Shown here piece after piece: positions 28,323 to 34,812 of a stretch of 34,812 bases of DNA (its first letter is position 1; every line of letters begins with the position of its first letter). The notes beneath the pieces are model-generated. The model was not told the DNA's origin. It worked only from the letters and a program-made list of their open reading frames with translations, and searched no databases. This DNA is from Desulfatiglans sp. (GTDB lineage: Bacteria; Desulfobacterota; DSM-4660; Desulfatiglandales; HGW-15), in NCBI GenBank assembly GCA_012513605.1, contig JAAZBV010000065.1, positions 1-34,812 of the forward strand, read 5' to 3'. A program made the translations under genes and the position numbers.

Positions 28323-29150
28323 TTGCAGAATAAAATTACCACACCTGCAGACCTTGAAAGGACACAGCAGGAATTGAGTATTAAAAGGAATCTCAAGAAG
28401 ATAAAACGCAAGATAGTAGTAATGAGCGGTAAAGGTGGGGTAGGAAAAAGCACTGTCGCCTCAATGATTGCCCTTATGCTCAGTATCAGGGGAAACAAGG
28501 TAGGGCTTATGGACGTGGACCTGCACGGGCCAAGCATCCCTAATATGCTTAAAATAAGTAGCGGGATGAATATAAAAGGGCAGCATGAGTTAAGCCCGTT
28601 TGAATATTCAGCTAATCTGGGCGTTATTTCCATGGGTATGATCCTGCAGAAGCAGGATGAAGCGGTTATATGGCGCGGCCCATTAAAGATAAGCGCTATA
28701 AGGCAGTTTATCTCAGATGTAACATGGGGAGAGCTTGACTTTTTAATAGTGGATTCACCGCCAGGCACTGGTGATGAGCCCCTTACTGTTGCCCAAACTA
28801 TAACCGATGCAGAGGCCGTTATTGTAACCACGCCACAGGAGATCAGCCTTGCGGATGTGAGGAAATCCATCAACTTCTGCCGCCAGGTTAAAATGAATAT
28901 CCTGGGTATTGTGGAAAACATGAGCGGTTTAAAATGCCCCCATTGCGGTGAAAAGATTGCAGTCTTTAGCGAAGGGGGAGGAAAAAAGATGGCAGGGGCA
29001 ATGGATGTGCCTTTTATAGGCGAAATACCTATTGATCCTGAGGTTGTTAAATTAGCTGATGAAAAGCAGCTGGAACATATCCTTGAAAAAAAGGAGTCTG
29101 ATATATACAGGGCCTATGCCACATTAATAGAGAAGATAGAAAAGGGTTAG
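28323..29150 (+). CDS. mrp: Mrp/NBP35-type iron-sulfur carrier ATPase
   Basis: The 275-residue P-loop ATPase has the deviant Walker A MSGKGGVGKST (about 35-45), MDVDLHGPSIPNML and DSPPGTGDEPLT, the Mrp/ApbC signature. It also has the C-terminal CPHC (residues 202-205), which binds a bridging Fe-S cluster. The N-terminal DUF59/MIP18 domain of longer Mrp proteins is absent. Such proteins carry clusters to apo-enzymes. The TTG at 28323 is preferred since AAAAGGAG lies 8 nt before it; an earlier in-frame TTG at 28272 has no such site. Confidence 0.9.
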   Translation: MQNKITTPADLERTQQELSIKRNLKKIKRKIVVMSGKGGVGKSTVASMIALMLSIRGNKVGLMDVDLHGPSIPNMLKISSGMNIKGQHELSPFEYSANLGVISMGMILQKQDEAVIWRGPLKISAIRQFISDVTWGELDFLIVDSPPGTGDEPLTVAQTITDAEAVIVTTPQEISLADVRKSINFCRQVKMNILGIVENMSGLKCPHCGEKIAVFSEGGGKKMAGAMDVPFIGEIPIDPEVVKLADEKQLEHILEKKESDIYRAYATLIEKIEKG

Positions 29151-29165
29151 AATTATAAAGTGAGG

Positions 29166-29972
29166 TTAAAAACCAAGGGCCTTTTTAAATTCCATAAAGT
29201 CGTTGAACCTCTTTTCAGGCATCTTTTCCAGGGCGGTTTTTATTGCCCCTGCTATCTCTTTTGAAAGAGAGGGGTTACAGCCATCAGCAGGAAGGGCAGT
29301 CTCATTAAGGTGCCATGATGCTATCTCAGGGATGCTGTCCATGTTAAAGGGCAGTCTCCCTGTAAAGATTTCATAAAATACCATGCCAAGGGAATAGATA
29401 TCTGAGCGGACATCATATGTATCAGGCCTTTTAAACCTTTCAGGGGCACAATATGATGCAGATATGTTCCTTCCCATGCCGTGCTGAGTCTTGTCAGTGA
29501 ACTCAACAGCAGTGCCAAAATCCATCAGTATGCTCCTGCCGCCCCTCTCTATCATTATGTTGGAGGGCTTTATGTCCCTGTGCAAAATCCCCATCTCATA
29601 TGCATACTGAAATGCATCGAGGCATTCCCTGGCAATAGTTTTTGCCTGCTCAAATGGGATAAGACCCGCTGGCTCTATCTGCATCAGCTCCTTAAGATCA
29701 ACACCCTCTATATATTCAAGCACAATTACATACTCGGGGCCGTCAGCGAAATATTCAATAAGCCTACAGATATTTTTATGGTCAAACCTTGAGAGTATTT
29801 TAGCCTCATTCAGGAAAAGGGTAATGATTTCAGGTTGGTTGGTAAGTTCTGGGTTCAGTATCTTAAGGGTATAAAGGTTGCCATCCCTGTTCTTTGCCTT
29901 GTATACATTGCCAAAGCCGCCTCTTCCAAGAGACCCAAGAAGTTCATAACTGCCTATCTTTACCCTGGTCAT
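29166..29972 (-). CDS. Cytoplasmic Ser/Thr protein kinase (Hanks type)
   Basis: The 268-residue protein is a complete kinase domain: glycine loop LGRGGFGNVYKA, K37 (LKIL), E56, catalytic HRDIKPSNIM (H131-D133), metal-binding DFG (151-153), APE-type CAPERF, and DVRSDIYSLGMVFYEIFTGRLPF. It has no membrane helix or sensor domain. It lies next to a PP2C phosphatase gene in the opposite orientation, a usual kinase-phosphatase pairing. Targets cannot be inferred, though the origin-proximal place makes cell-cycle or stress control plausible. Confidence 0.93.
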   Translation of the reverse strand: MTRVKIGSYELLGSLGRGGFGNVYKAKNRDGNLYTLKILNPELTNQPEIITLFLNEAKILSRFDHKNICRLIEYFADGPEYVIVLEYIEGVDLKELMQIEPAGLIPFEQAKTIARECLDAFQYAYEMGILHRDIKPSNIMIERGGRSILMDFGTAVEFTDKTQHGMGRNISASYCAPERFKRPDTYDVRSDIYSLGMVFYEIFTGRLPFNMDSIPEIASWHLNETALPADGCNPSLSKEIAGAIKTALEKMPEKRFNDFMEFKKALGF

Positions 29973-30089
29973 GTTTTATACTTTCCAGCTTGACAGCGCC
30001 TTAAGGTTTAAAATATCCTCGCACAAATCTTTTTAACAATATATAAAGGATACTAATAAGTTCAATATTTTTTTATATGTGAATAAAGA

Positions 30090-30881
30090 ATGGATGATTT
30101 AAGGGTACATATAAAGATAAACTCTGAACACCTTGATGCAGCGGGTGTTTCAGATACAGGCCTTTACCGGGATGAAAACCAGGATACCATACATATTGAC
30201 GGGGAGGGTCGCTTTGCCCTTATTGCAGATGGCATGGGCGGGCATGACAGGGGAAAAGAGGCGAGCCGCACCATCATAAATATACTTGATGATTTTTTTC
30301 AGCCTGAAAAGATAGCGAGCGAGCTCAAGGATATTACTGCTGTTGAGGGTGTGCCTGCGGAGGTGAACGGTCTTTTCGCCCTTATTGACAGGGGTATCAG
30401 GAAGTCTAATTCTTTAGTTTACAGAAAAAATATAGAGGAGGGGATAGAGCGATTTATGGGTGCAACCCTTGTCGGCCTCATCTTTTCATCAGACTATTAC
30501 GTAACATGGTTTCATGTGGGTGACAGCAGGCTCTACCGCTTCAGGGATAATGCCCTTACACCTCTTACTGTAGACCACTCTGCATACATGGAGTGGGTTA
30601 ATCATGGCTCCATAGGCGAGGAGCCTACAAAAAATATTGTCACGCGGGCGATCGGCCCCAGGGAGGGGGTTATCCCTGAAATCAGATGGGAAAAGGGTAA
30701 CCCTGGTGATATATATATGCTATGCAGTGATGGTTTAAGTGATATGGTGCCTGACAATGAGATCTCAAATATAATAACAAGCGCCTCCTCTGTGAATGGT
30801 ATTGCAGTAAACCTGCTAAATGCAGCGCTTGATGCAGGTGGTTTTGACAATATCAGTATACTGGTGTGTAAGCTCATTTAA
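30090..30881 (+). CDS. PP2C-family Ser/Thr protein phosphatase
   Basis: The 263-residue protein carries the PP2C motifs in order: RDENQDTIHID (metal D and nearby N, about 27-37), IADGMGGHDRGKEAS, GATLVGL, HVGDSRLYRFRD, ITRAIGP-like VTRAIGP, CSDGLSDMV and GGFDNISILV. All catalytic aspartates are present, so it should be active and cytosolic. It faces the kinase gene at 29972 over a 117-bp gap. The AIR-synthase-like gene follows after 16 bp, so the two are likely cotranscribed. Confidence 0.93.
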   Translation: MDDLRVHIKINSEHLDAAGVSDTGLYRDENQDTIHIDGEGRFALIADGMGGHDRGKEASRTIINILDDFFQPEKIASELKDITAVEGVPAEVNGLFALIDRGIRKSNSLVYRKNIEEGIERFMGATLVGLIFSSDYYVTWFHVGDSRLYRFRDNALTPLTVDHSAYMEWVNHGSIGEEPTKNIVTRAIGPREGVIPEIRWEKGNPGDIYMLCSDGLSDMVPDNEISNIITSASSVNGIAVNLLNAALDAGGFDNISILVCKLI

Positions 30882-30897
30882 ATTTTAGAGGTTATGA

Positions 30898-31914
30898 ATG
30901 GAATATAGAGTAAACATAGATCTGGCAAACACCACAAAGGCTGAGTTGGCCAGTGTAATAGATGGTAAGGATGATCGCATCCTTAATCGTGTCGGGGCAT
31001 TTTCTTCGCTCTTTCTTTTGGACGTGAAAAAATACCGCGAACCAGTGCTTGTGCTTAAAACAGAGGAGCCGGGAAGCAAACAGGTCCTTGCGTTTCAGCA
31101 TGACCGGATAGAAGCTGTCTGTTATGACATGATCAATCATCTTATAAATGACTGCATTGTAATGGGGGCAGAGCCTTTAGCAGTTCAGGACCTGGTTATT
31201 TGCGGCAAGCTGGAAAAACCTGTTGTCACACGTGTAGTTTCTGCTATTGCTGCGGCCTGTCAGGCCCAGGGTTGTGTGCTGACCGGTGGTGAAACAACAG
31301 AGCAGCCTGATATTGTCCCTGAAAAGACATACATCCTTGGCTCAAGTATTGTAGGCATAGTAGAGCGAGATAAAATTATTGATGGCTCAAAGATTAAACC
31401 TGGCGATGTTGTTATTGCACTCAGGTCATCCGGGCCTCATACGAATGGTTATACCTTAATCCGGGATTTGTTAGTAAAAAATCCAGCCTTGGCTAAAGAA
31501 CCGATTGGATCAACAACATTCATTGATGCTGTGCTGGAACCTCACAAGTGCTACTATAATTCTGTAAAGGGTTTGTTTGACAATCACCTTCTGGGCATGG
31601 CTCATATCACAGGCGGCGGAATCAGGGAAAACCTTAACCGGATATTGCCAAAGAATGTGGATGCGAGTATCGACCTTGAAAAATATGAGGTACCTGAAGT
31701 CTTCAAGGTGATCCAGAAGGCTTCAAATGGTTCTCTTGACAGTATGCTTCGTACCTTTAATATGGGCATTGGCCTTACACTGGTCTCACGACCGGAAATG
31801 GTGCAGCCTGTTCTTGATCATTTGTATGAATGTGGGGAGCAGGCCTATGTTATTGGTAATATAATTGCCGGTTCAGGTAAAGTTCAGTGTCATGGCGCTT
31901 TATTTAAGGAATAA
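30898..31914 (+). CDS. PurM-like AIR synthase homologue, divergent active site
   Basis: The 338 residues align along the whole length with phosphoribosylformylglycinamidine cyclo-ligase: GGETTEQPD (normally GGETAEMP), IIDGSKIKPGDVVIAL, RSSGPHTNGYTLIRDL, HITGGGIRENLNRILP and FNMGIGLTLV. The nucleotide-site motif TDGVGTK is replaced by TEEPGSK, and the HDTIGID motif reads HDRIEAVCYDM. A true PurM function is uncertain; a paralogue with a different substrate is possible. It starts with AGAGG 6 nt before the ATG and probably forms an operon with the PP2C gene. Confidence 0.8.
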   Translation: MEYRVNIDLANTTKAELASVIDGKDDRILNRVGAFSSLFLLDVKKYREPVLVLKTEEPGSKQVLAFQHDRIEAVCYDMINHLINDCIVMGAEPLAVQDLVICGKLEKPVVTRVVSAIAAACQAQGCVLTGGETTEQPDIVPEKTYILGSSIVGIVERDKIIDGSKIKPGDVVIALRSSGPHTNGYTLIRDLLVKNPALAKEPIGSTTFIDAVLEPHKCYYNSVKGLFDNHLLGMAHITGGGIRENLNRILPKNVDASIDLEKYEVPEVFKVIQKASNGSLDSMLRTFNMGIGLTLVSRPEMVQPVLDHLYECGEQAYVIGNIIAGSGKVQCHGALFKE

Positions 31915-31993
31915 TATATCTTGAAAAAACTGTCGTCTGGAGTAAAGTTACCTTTAAATAGTTAACTACCCCTGTGGTTTCGACCCAGGGTGC

Positions 31994-32022
31994 GGGGCCG
32001 AGTGATCGGCCCCTGCTTTTTA
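31994..32022 (+). terminator. Intrinsic terminator after the PurM-like gene
   Basis: GGGGCCGA-GTGA-TCGGCCCC is a perfect 8-bp stem with a 4-nt loop (31994-32013), followed by TGCTTTTTAT. It lies 80 bp after the PurM-like stop and ends the rightward transcript of the phosphatase and PurM-like genes. Confidence 0.85.
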
Positions 32023-32034
32023 TACAGGGACCAT

Positions 32035-32365
32035 ATGAGAACTGCGATCTATGTTGACGGTTTTAACCTATACTATAGAGCGTTAAAAGGCACACCTTAT
32101 AAGTGGCTTGATATCAAATTATTGGTTTCCAATCTGTTACAACCCCAAAATAAAATTATCGGATTACTCTCGCCTGTTATTGAAGGACATCCATCGAACG
32201 AACTACAGAAATATGCCCATTTTGTTAAAAGAATCAGAAAAGGGGTTCTTGAGGCATGTTTTCTTTAAACATGGAGACCCTCTTGTGATCAATGCTGCTT
32301 CTGGGGTAGATGCTGTTATCCAGGATAATGTCTTCGATTTTCATGGAACCTCCTTTTCATTGTAG
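32035..32365 (+). pseudogene. Frameshifted NYN/PIN-like domain gene remnant
   Basis: From the ATG at 32035 the product begins MRTAIYVDGFNLYYRALKGT, the hallmark N-terminus of NYN (LabA-like PIN) proteins. Its first Asp is a catalytic candidate. The frame ends after about 77 residues at 32268, far below the usual 200 or more. An overlapping +1 frame runs to 32365 and continues with sequence that fits the family better (SDYSRLLL in place of the usual YFTARV), so a frameshift near 32145 is likely. The end merges into the palindrome at 32362. No complete nuclease is predicted. Confidence 0.55.
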
Positions 32366-32390
32366 AGACAGGTTTCAAACCTGTCTCTAC
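32362..32390. repeat. Perfect 14-bp-stem palindrome (REP-like)
   Basis: GTAGAGACAGGTTT and AAACCTGTCTCTAC pair perfectly around a single C. Such near-perfect short palindromes are typical of REP-type repeats. It overlaps the end of the NYN remnant frame. The stem has no downstream T run on either strand, so it is not an ordinary terminator. Confidence 0.75.
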
Positions 32391-32432
32391 TGTTGCGGTA
32401 TACTTTCTCTGTAAATATATCTATTTAGCGTG

Positions 32433-32487
32433 CCAGGGAAGGCTTTTAGGTTTTACCTTCAGCCTTCAGCCGAAACCCCTTCCCTGG
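32433..32487. repeat. 55-bp inverted repeat element
   Basis: CCAGGGAAGG (32433-32442) and CCTTCCCTGG (32478-32487) are perfect complements, and a nested GGTTT/AAACC pair lies inside. GGCGCCATAGCCTCCGGCGACGG follows directly. This looks like a repeat element unrelated to the palindrome at 32362. The rest of 32488-32878 is AT-rich and has no gene I can support. Confidence 0.55.
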
Positions 32488-32878
32488 GCGCCATAGCCTC
32501 CGGCGACGGCGTCAGCCTGCTTTTAATTACAAACATCATGCCAGATCTACAAAACATGTGCCTATAAAAGAATAAAAACAGATGACACACAGTAATAGCA
32601 AGGCTTATGGCTATTATGGCTTCATCTGAAAGGGTATTTATATGAGATAATATCTTCAAACAAATGCACAATCTCATGTGCATAGTGCACATTTTTAAAG
32701 GTGTTTAAAAAATACTTGTTTTTTATTTTCTACATATTTATATTCCCAACATTGTTTCACCGGATTATTACTACTATTTTTCCCCAACAGATTTTAAGAA
32801 ATAGAGAGGTATTGCAGGTTCTACATGAACATGATCTAAGATGAAATTATTTTACTGGCTTCCTTTACTGGAGCAGAG

Positions 32879-33097
32879 ATGAAAAAACTTTTCTATGCAT
32901 TTGTATTTCTTATGGTTTTTAATGCATACGGTCTTTATGCAGAAGATATCTTTCCAGGTATTGACACAATCGAGATACCACCAGGGCCATTTGAATCTGA
33001 GGTGACTAACAGATTTGAGCCCGACCCAAATGACTTTGATGCCGATGGTCTTTCAAATGCGGATGAAGAGAGATATGGTACAGAAAAAAAAGGGTGA
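32879..33097 (+). CDS. Secreted N-terminal fragment with thrombospondin-3-like Ca-binding repeat
   Basis: The 72-residue product has a signal peptide (LFYAFVFLMVFNAYGLYA, cleavage about residue 21). A linker and one acidic calcium-loop motif follow, DPNDFDADGLSNADEERYGT (about 49-68), as in thrombospondin type 3 and related DxDxDG repeats. GGAG lies 5 nt upstream of the ATG. The frame stops at TGA (33095-33097) directly after KKG, but the same frame continues into RHS-core sequence. It is therefore probably the head of a longer broken gene and not a complete small protein. Confidence 0.5.
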   Translation: MKKLFYAFVFLMVFNAYGLYAEDIFPGIDTIEIPPGPFESEVTNRFEPDPNDFDADGLSNADEERYGTEKKG

Positions 33098-33349
33098 CCC
33101 CTTTACACAACCCTATTCAGAAATACATTTAATGGCAGCACATGGGCATCAGCATACAGGTTTACCGGCCAGGAGTTTGATGAGGAATATGACCTCTATA
33201 ATTACAATGCTAGGCTTTATGACCCGATTATGAGCCGGTTTATAACCCCAGATACAATAGTGCCGAATCCATATAACCCGCAATCTTTGAACAGGTATAC
33301 ATATTGCCTGAATAATCCTTTGAGTTATATTGATCCAAGTGGGCATTAA
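33098..33349 (+). pseudogene. RHS-repeat core C-terminal fragment
   Basis: In the same frame as the secreted head, this segment reads FTGQEFDEEYDLYNYNARLYDP, SRFITPDTI, LNRYTYCLNNPLSYIDPSGH. That is the conserved RHS core-associated end that precedes toxin domains in RHS/YD-repeat proteins. It has no start codon of its own and is bounded by TGA (33095-33097) and TAA (33347-33349). RHS cores are normally hundreds of residues long; only the last 80 or so residues remain here. Confidence 0.85.
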
Positions 33350-33352
33350 CAA

Positions 33353-33976
33353 TTGACACCTGACTTATTTGCGGCACTAGAAGCGCTATGGTATTATTTA
33401 AGTGGATTAGGCTATAATTTTAAAAACGCTTATAAGCTTGGAGCATCTATATCTGGTTTAGCTCTCTGGAATTTGAATTTTATGGGTTCAAGTGGTTTAG
33501 ATCTCTTTAATTCGGGCTTTGAGGAACTCAATGCATGGATGAATGTCATACCATTGTATGATAATGCGGGTGGAGGGTCATCTGCTGCTGGAGATGGTAA
33601 TCAAATAACACGTTCCAATTATGACCCTCATAACACAGATCTTAAATATAGAGAAGATGCAATTATAGCTGCAATGAAAAATTTTGGAGTTAATGTTAAT
33701 AGAAAAGATATATCGTATGAACCAGGTGCTGTTGATTACGGGGGTGTTTATCACAATACTGGCAAAATCTATATTGGCCCTAGTGCATTTGAGAAATCTT
33801 TTGATTTTTTAGGTGCTATTATTGGACATGAAAGAGTCCACTATTATCAGTATAAACAAGCCATAATACCACCGGTCAACACAATGTGGGATGCGGCTAC
33901 AGAAGTTGTAGCTGAAGATTGGGTCTTGCGGAATATTGAAAACGGAAGATTCAGCTTAAATATTGATGAGAAGTAG
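33353..33976 (+). CDS. RHS C-terminal domain with HExxH motif (putative toxin tip, fragment)
   Basis: The 207 residues continue in frame after the RHS-core TAA. The first 60 contain hydrophobic, glycine-rich stretches, and the rest holds DLKYREDAIIAAMKNFGVNV, the segment GGVYHNTGKIYIGPSAFEKS, and AIIGHERVHYYQYKQ, which includes HERVH as an HExxH zinc-metallopeptidase motif. A Glu-rich helix (ATEVVAEDW) follows and could supply the third ligand. It is a candidate effector domain of an RHS polymorphic toxin. The TTG at 33353 has no ribosome site. The frame stops at TAG (33974-33976), but a 34-codon tail in the same frame continues to TGA at 34081 (ending NPKMPNWE), just before the next gene. 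Confidence 0.6.
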   Translation: MTPDLFAALEALWYYLSGLGYNFKNAYKLGASISGLALWNLNFMGSSGLDLFNSGFEELNAWMNVIPLYDNAGGGSSAAGDGNQITRSNYDPHNTDLKYREDAIIAAMKNFGVNVNRKDISYEPGAVDYGGVYHNTGKIYIGPSAFEKSFDFLGAIIGHERVHYYQYKQAIIPPVNTMWDAATEVVAEDWVLRNIENGRFSLNIDEK

Positions 33977-34087
33977 ATATTCGAGAAAGGTCGTGATAAG
34001 AATTTTAAAAAAATAAATGAGGGCTATATAAAAATGTATAATGAAGGATTCTTTAACCCTAAAATGCCTAATTGGGAGTGATCTAAT

Positions 34088-34663
34088 ATGGTTAAAAATA
34101 TTTTAATTTTTTTTCTACTTTTCTCTAATACAATGGTCGCAGGAGAACATGTAAAAATTGAACTAGAGAATGAAAATAACAACTTGAGAATTTGTTTGAT
34201 AAATATTTCTTTTGAGAAGCTTCTAATTAATAAAATGTTACGATTAGGAGCTTCTCATGAATCATGTGAAATCATATTAGATATTTTAGACATGGAGGGT
34301 GTTGAGTATCCATTTTCTGCTAGTGTTCATCGTCGTTCAATTTCTGAACAGGATATAGTAGTATTATGGCCTGGAGATATTATTGGCCGCGAGTATAAAA
34401 TATCAGAATTAGTAAAAATTTACCCTTTGCTAGCTCCAGGGAAATATAAAGCGAAGGCAACATATAAAAATAAAGATGAATTTGGGGCTTCTAAAGGTGT
34501 TTATGATAAGATGTTAACATCAAATTGGTTAATGTTTGAGATAAAAGATACTGATATGGTGAACGCATTTGGTGAAAATTGGAAAGAAGTGAAACAAAAT
34601 TATTTAATTAAAAAAAAAGAGGTAGAAGAACGCGCAAAAATGTTAGATGAGAAATATAAGTAA
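34088..34663 (+). CDS. Putative secreted immunity protein of the HExxH toxin
   Basis: The 191-residue protein begins with a hydrophobic signal-like segment (VKNILIFFLLFSNTMVA, about 2-18). A polar domain follows that I do not recognise (EHVKIELENENNNLRICLIN), with beta-rich middle and a charged helical tail (KKKEVEERAKMLDEKYK). GGGAG lies 9 nt before the ATG, 7 bp from the stop of the toxin frame. Gene order (toxin tip, then small unrecognised gene) is that of RHS toxin-immunity pairs. The signal would place it in the periplasm or on a membrane. Confidence 0.6.
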   Translation: MVKNILIFFLLFSNTMVAGEHVKIELENENNNLRICLINISFEKLLINKMLRLGASHESCEIILDILDMEGVEYPFSASVHRRSISEQDIVVLWPGDIIGREYKISELVKIYPLLAPGKYKAKATYKNKDEFGASKGVYDKMLTSNWLMFEIKDTDMVNAFGENWKEVKQNYLIKKKEVEERAKMLDEKYK

Positions 34664-34680
34664 AGGAAAGCATTGGGCCT

Positions 34681-34812
34681 TTACTTCTTGAACAGGCAGC
34701 CTCCAGTCTTTCCTGTGTGTAGCTTTTCCCAAGACTTATTATCCCAATACATGACCTGAACCCCTGTTGAGGATGCATTCTGCTTTCCATAATAAGTTCT
34801 ACTGTACTGGCA
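34681..34812 (-). CDS. Unrecognised partial CDS running off the right edge
   Basis: On the minus strand 43 residues are open from the window edge to TAA at 34681, ending MYWDNKSWEKLHTGKTGGCLFKK. No stop interrupts it, and the residue make-up looks protein-like. The start lies beyond the window. I do not recognise the family; it could equally be another remnant in this accessory region. Confidence 0.35.
   Translation of the reverse strand, partial: CQYSRTYYGKQNASSTGVQVMYWDNKSWEKLHTGKTGGCLFKK

Noticed and set aside
31232-31247. CACGTG-containing parS look-alike in the PurM-like gene
   Set aside because: Only the central hexamer and a few flanking bases match the 16-bp palindrome.
32459-32692. 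Minus-strand open frame of 77 residues in the repeat region
   Set aside because: Its C-terminus is a translation of the inverted repeat at 32433-32487 and flanking GC-rich repeat DNA. No ribosome site or recognisable domain.
33095-33097. In-frame TGA as a possible selenocysteine codon
   Set aside because: The flanking sequence gives no Cys-aligned position, and two further stops of other types (TAA and TAG) occur in the same frame, so decay is the simpler explanation.

Overview
The window looks like the replication-origin neighbourhood of a Gram-negative, probably anaerobic bacterium, most likely a Desulfobacterota (deltaproteobacterial) lineage. This assignment is an inference from gene content: an outer-membrane porin, an RnfB-type Fe-S module fused to a GltD-like oxidoreductase, a complete Pst/PhoU/PhoBR set, and AT-leaning DNA with frequent TTG starts and AGGAG Shine-Dalgarno sites. 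No rRNA or tRNA gene was seen.

Layout. Positions 1-1310 are non-coding, with two perfect 16-bp ParB sites (parS), one consensus DnaA box and an AT-rich tract. Positions 1323-4323 (+) hold a divergent DnaA paralogue, a PAP2 phosphatase and a MurG-like glycosyltransferase, followed by a glycosyltransferase remnant (-). Positions 5025-15316 are a phosphate-starvation locus: porin, class III cyclase-like protein, small membrane protein, phoU-pstB-pstA-pstC-pstS, a small unknown gene, phoR and phoB. Four promoters there carry 7-bp direct repeats at exactly 11-bp spacing, which are PhoB boxes. Positions 15430-20476 hold birA, gpsA, a higBA toxin-antitoxin pair and the RnfB-GltD fusion. Positions 20546-28062 (-) are the replication operon dnaA-dnaN-gyrB-gyrA, whose DnaA is AT-rich and divergent. 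Positions 28323-31914 hold mrp, a Ser/Thr kinase, a PP2C phosphatase and a divergent PurM-like enzyme. Positions 32035-34812 are accessory: a broken NYN gene, palindromic repeats, and one reading frame that joins a secreted head, an RHS core and an HExxH domain but is broken by TGA, TAA and TAG. A probable immunity gene follows.

How it works together. Genes left of about 28.1 kb run mostly leftward and most genes right of it run rightward, so replication probably starts near 28063-28322 and the parS pair marks the segregation centromere about 28 kb away. The PhoR-PhoB pair would control its own promoter, the Pst importer, the porin and an uncharacterised 64-residue membrane protein. The most unusual features are the two DnaA proteins, each with different departures from the canonical ATPase motifs, and the interrupted RHS/metallopeptidase frame beside its putative immunity gene.
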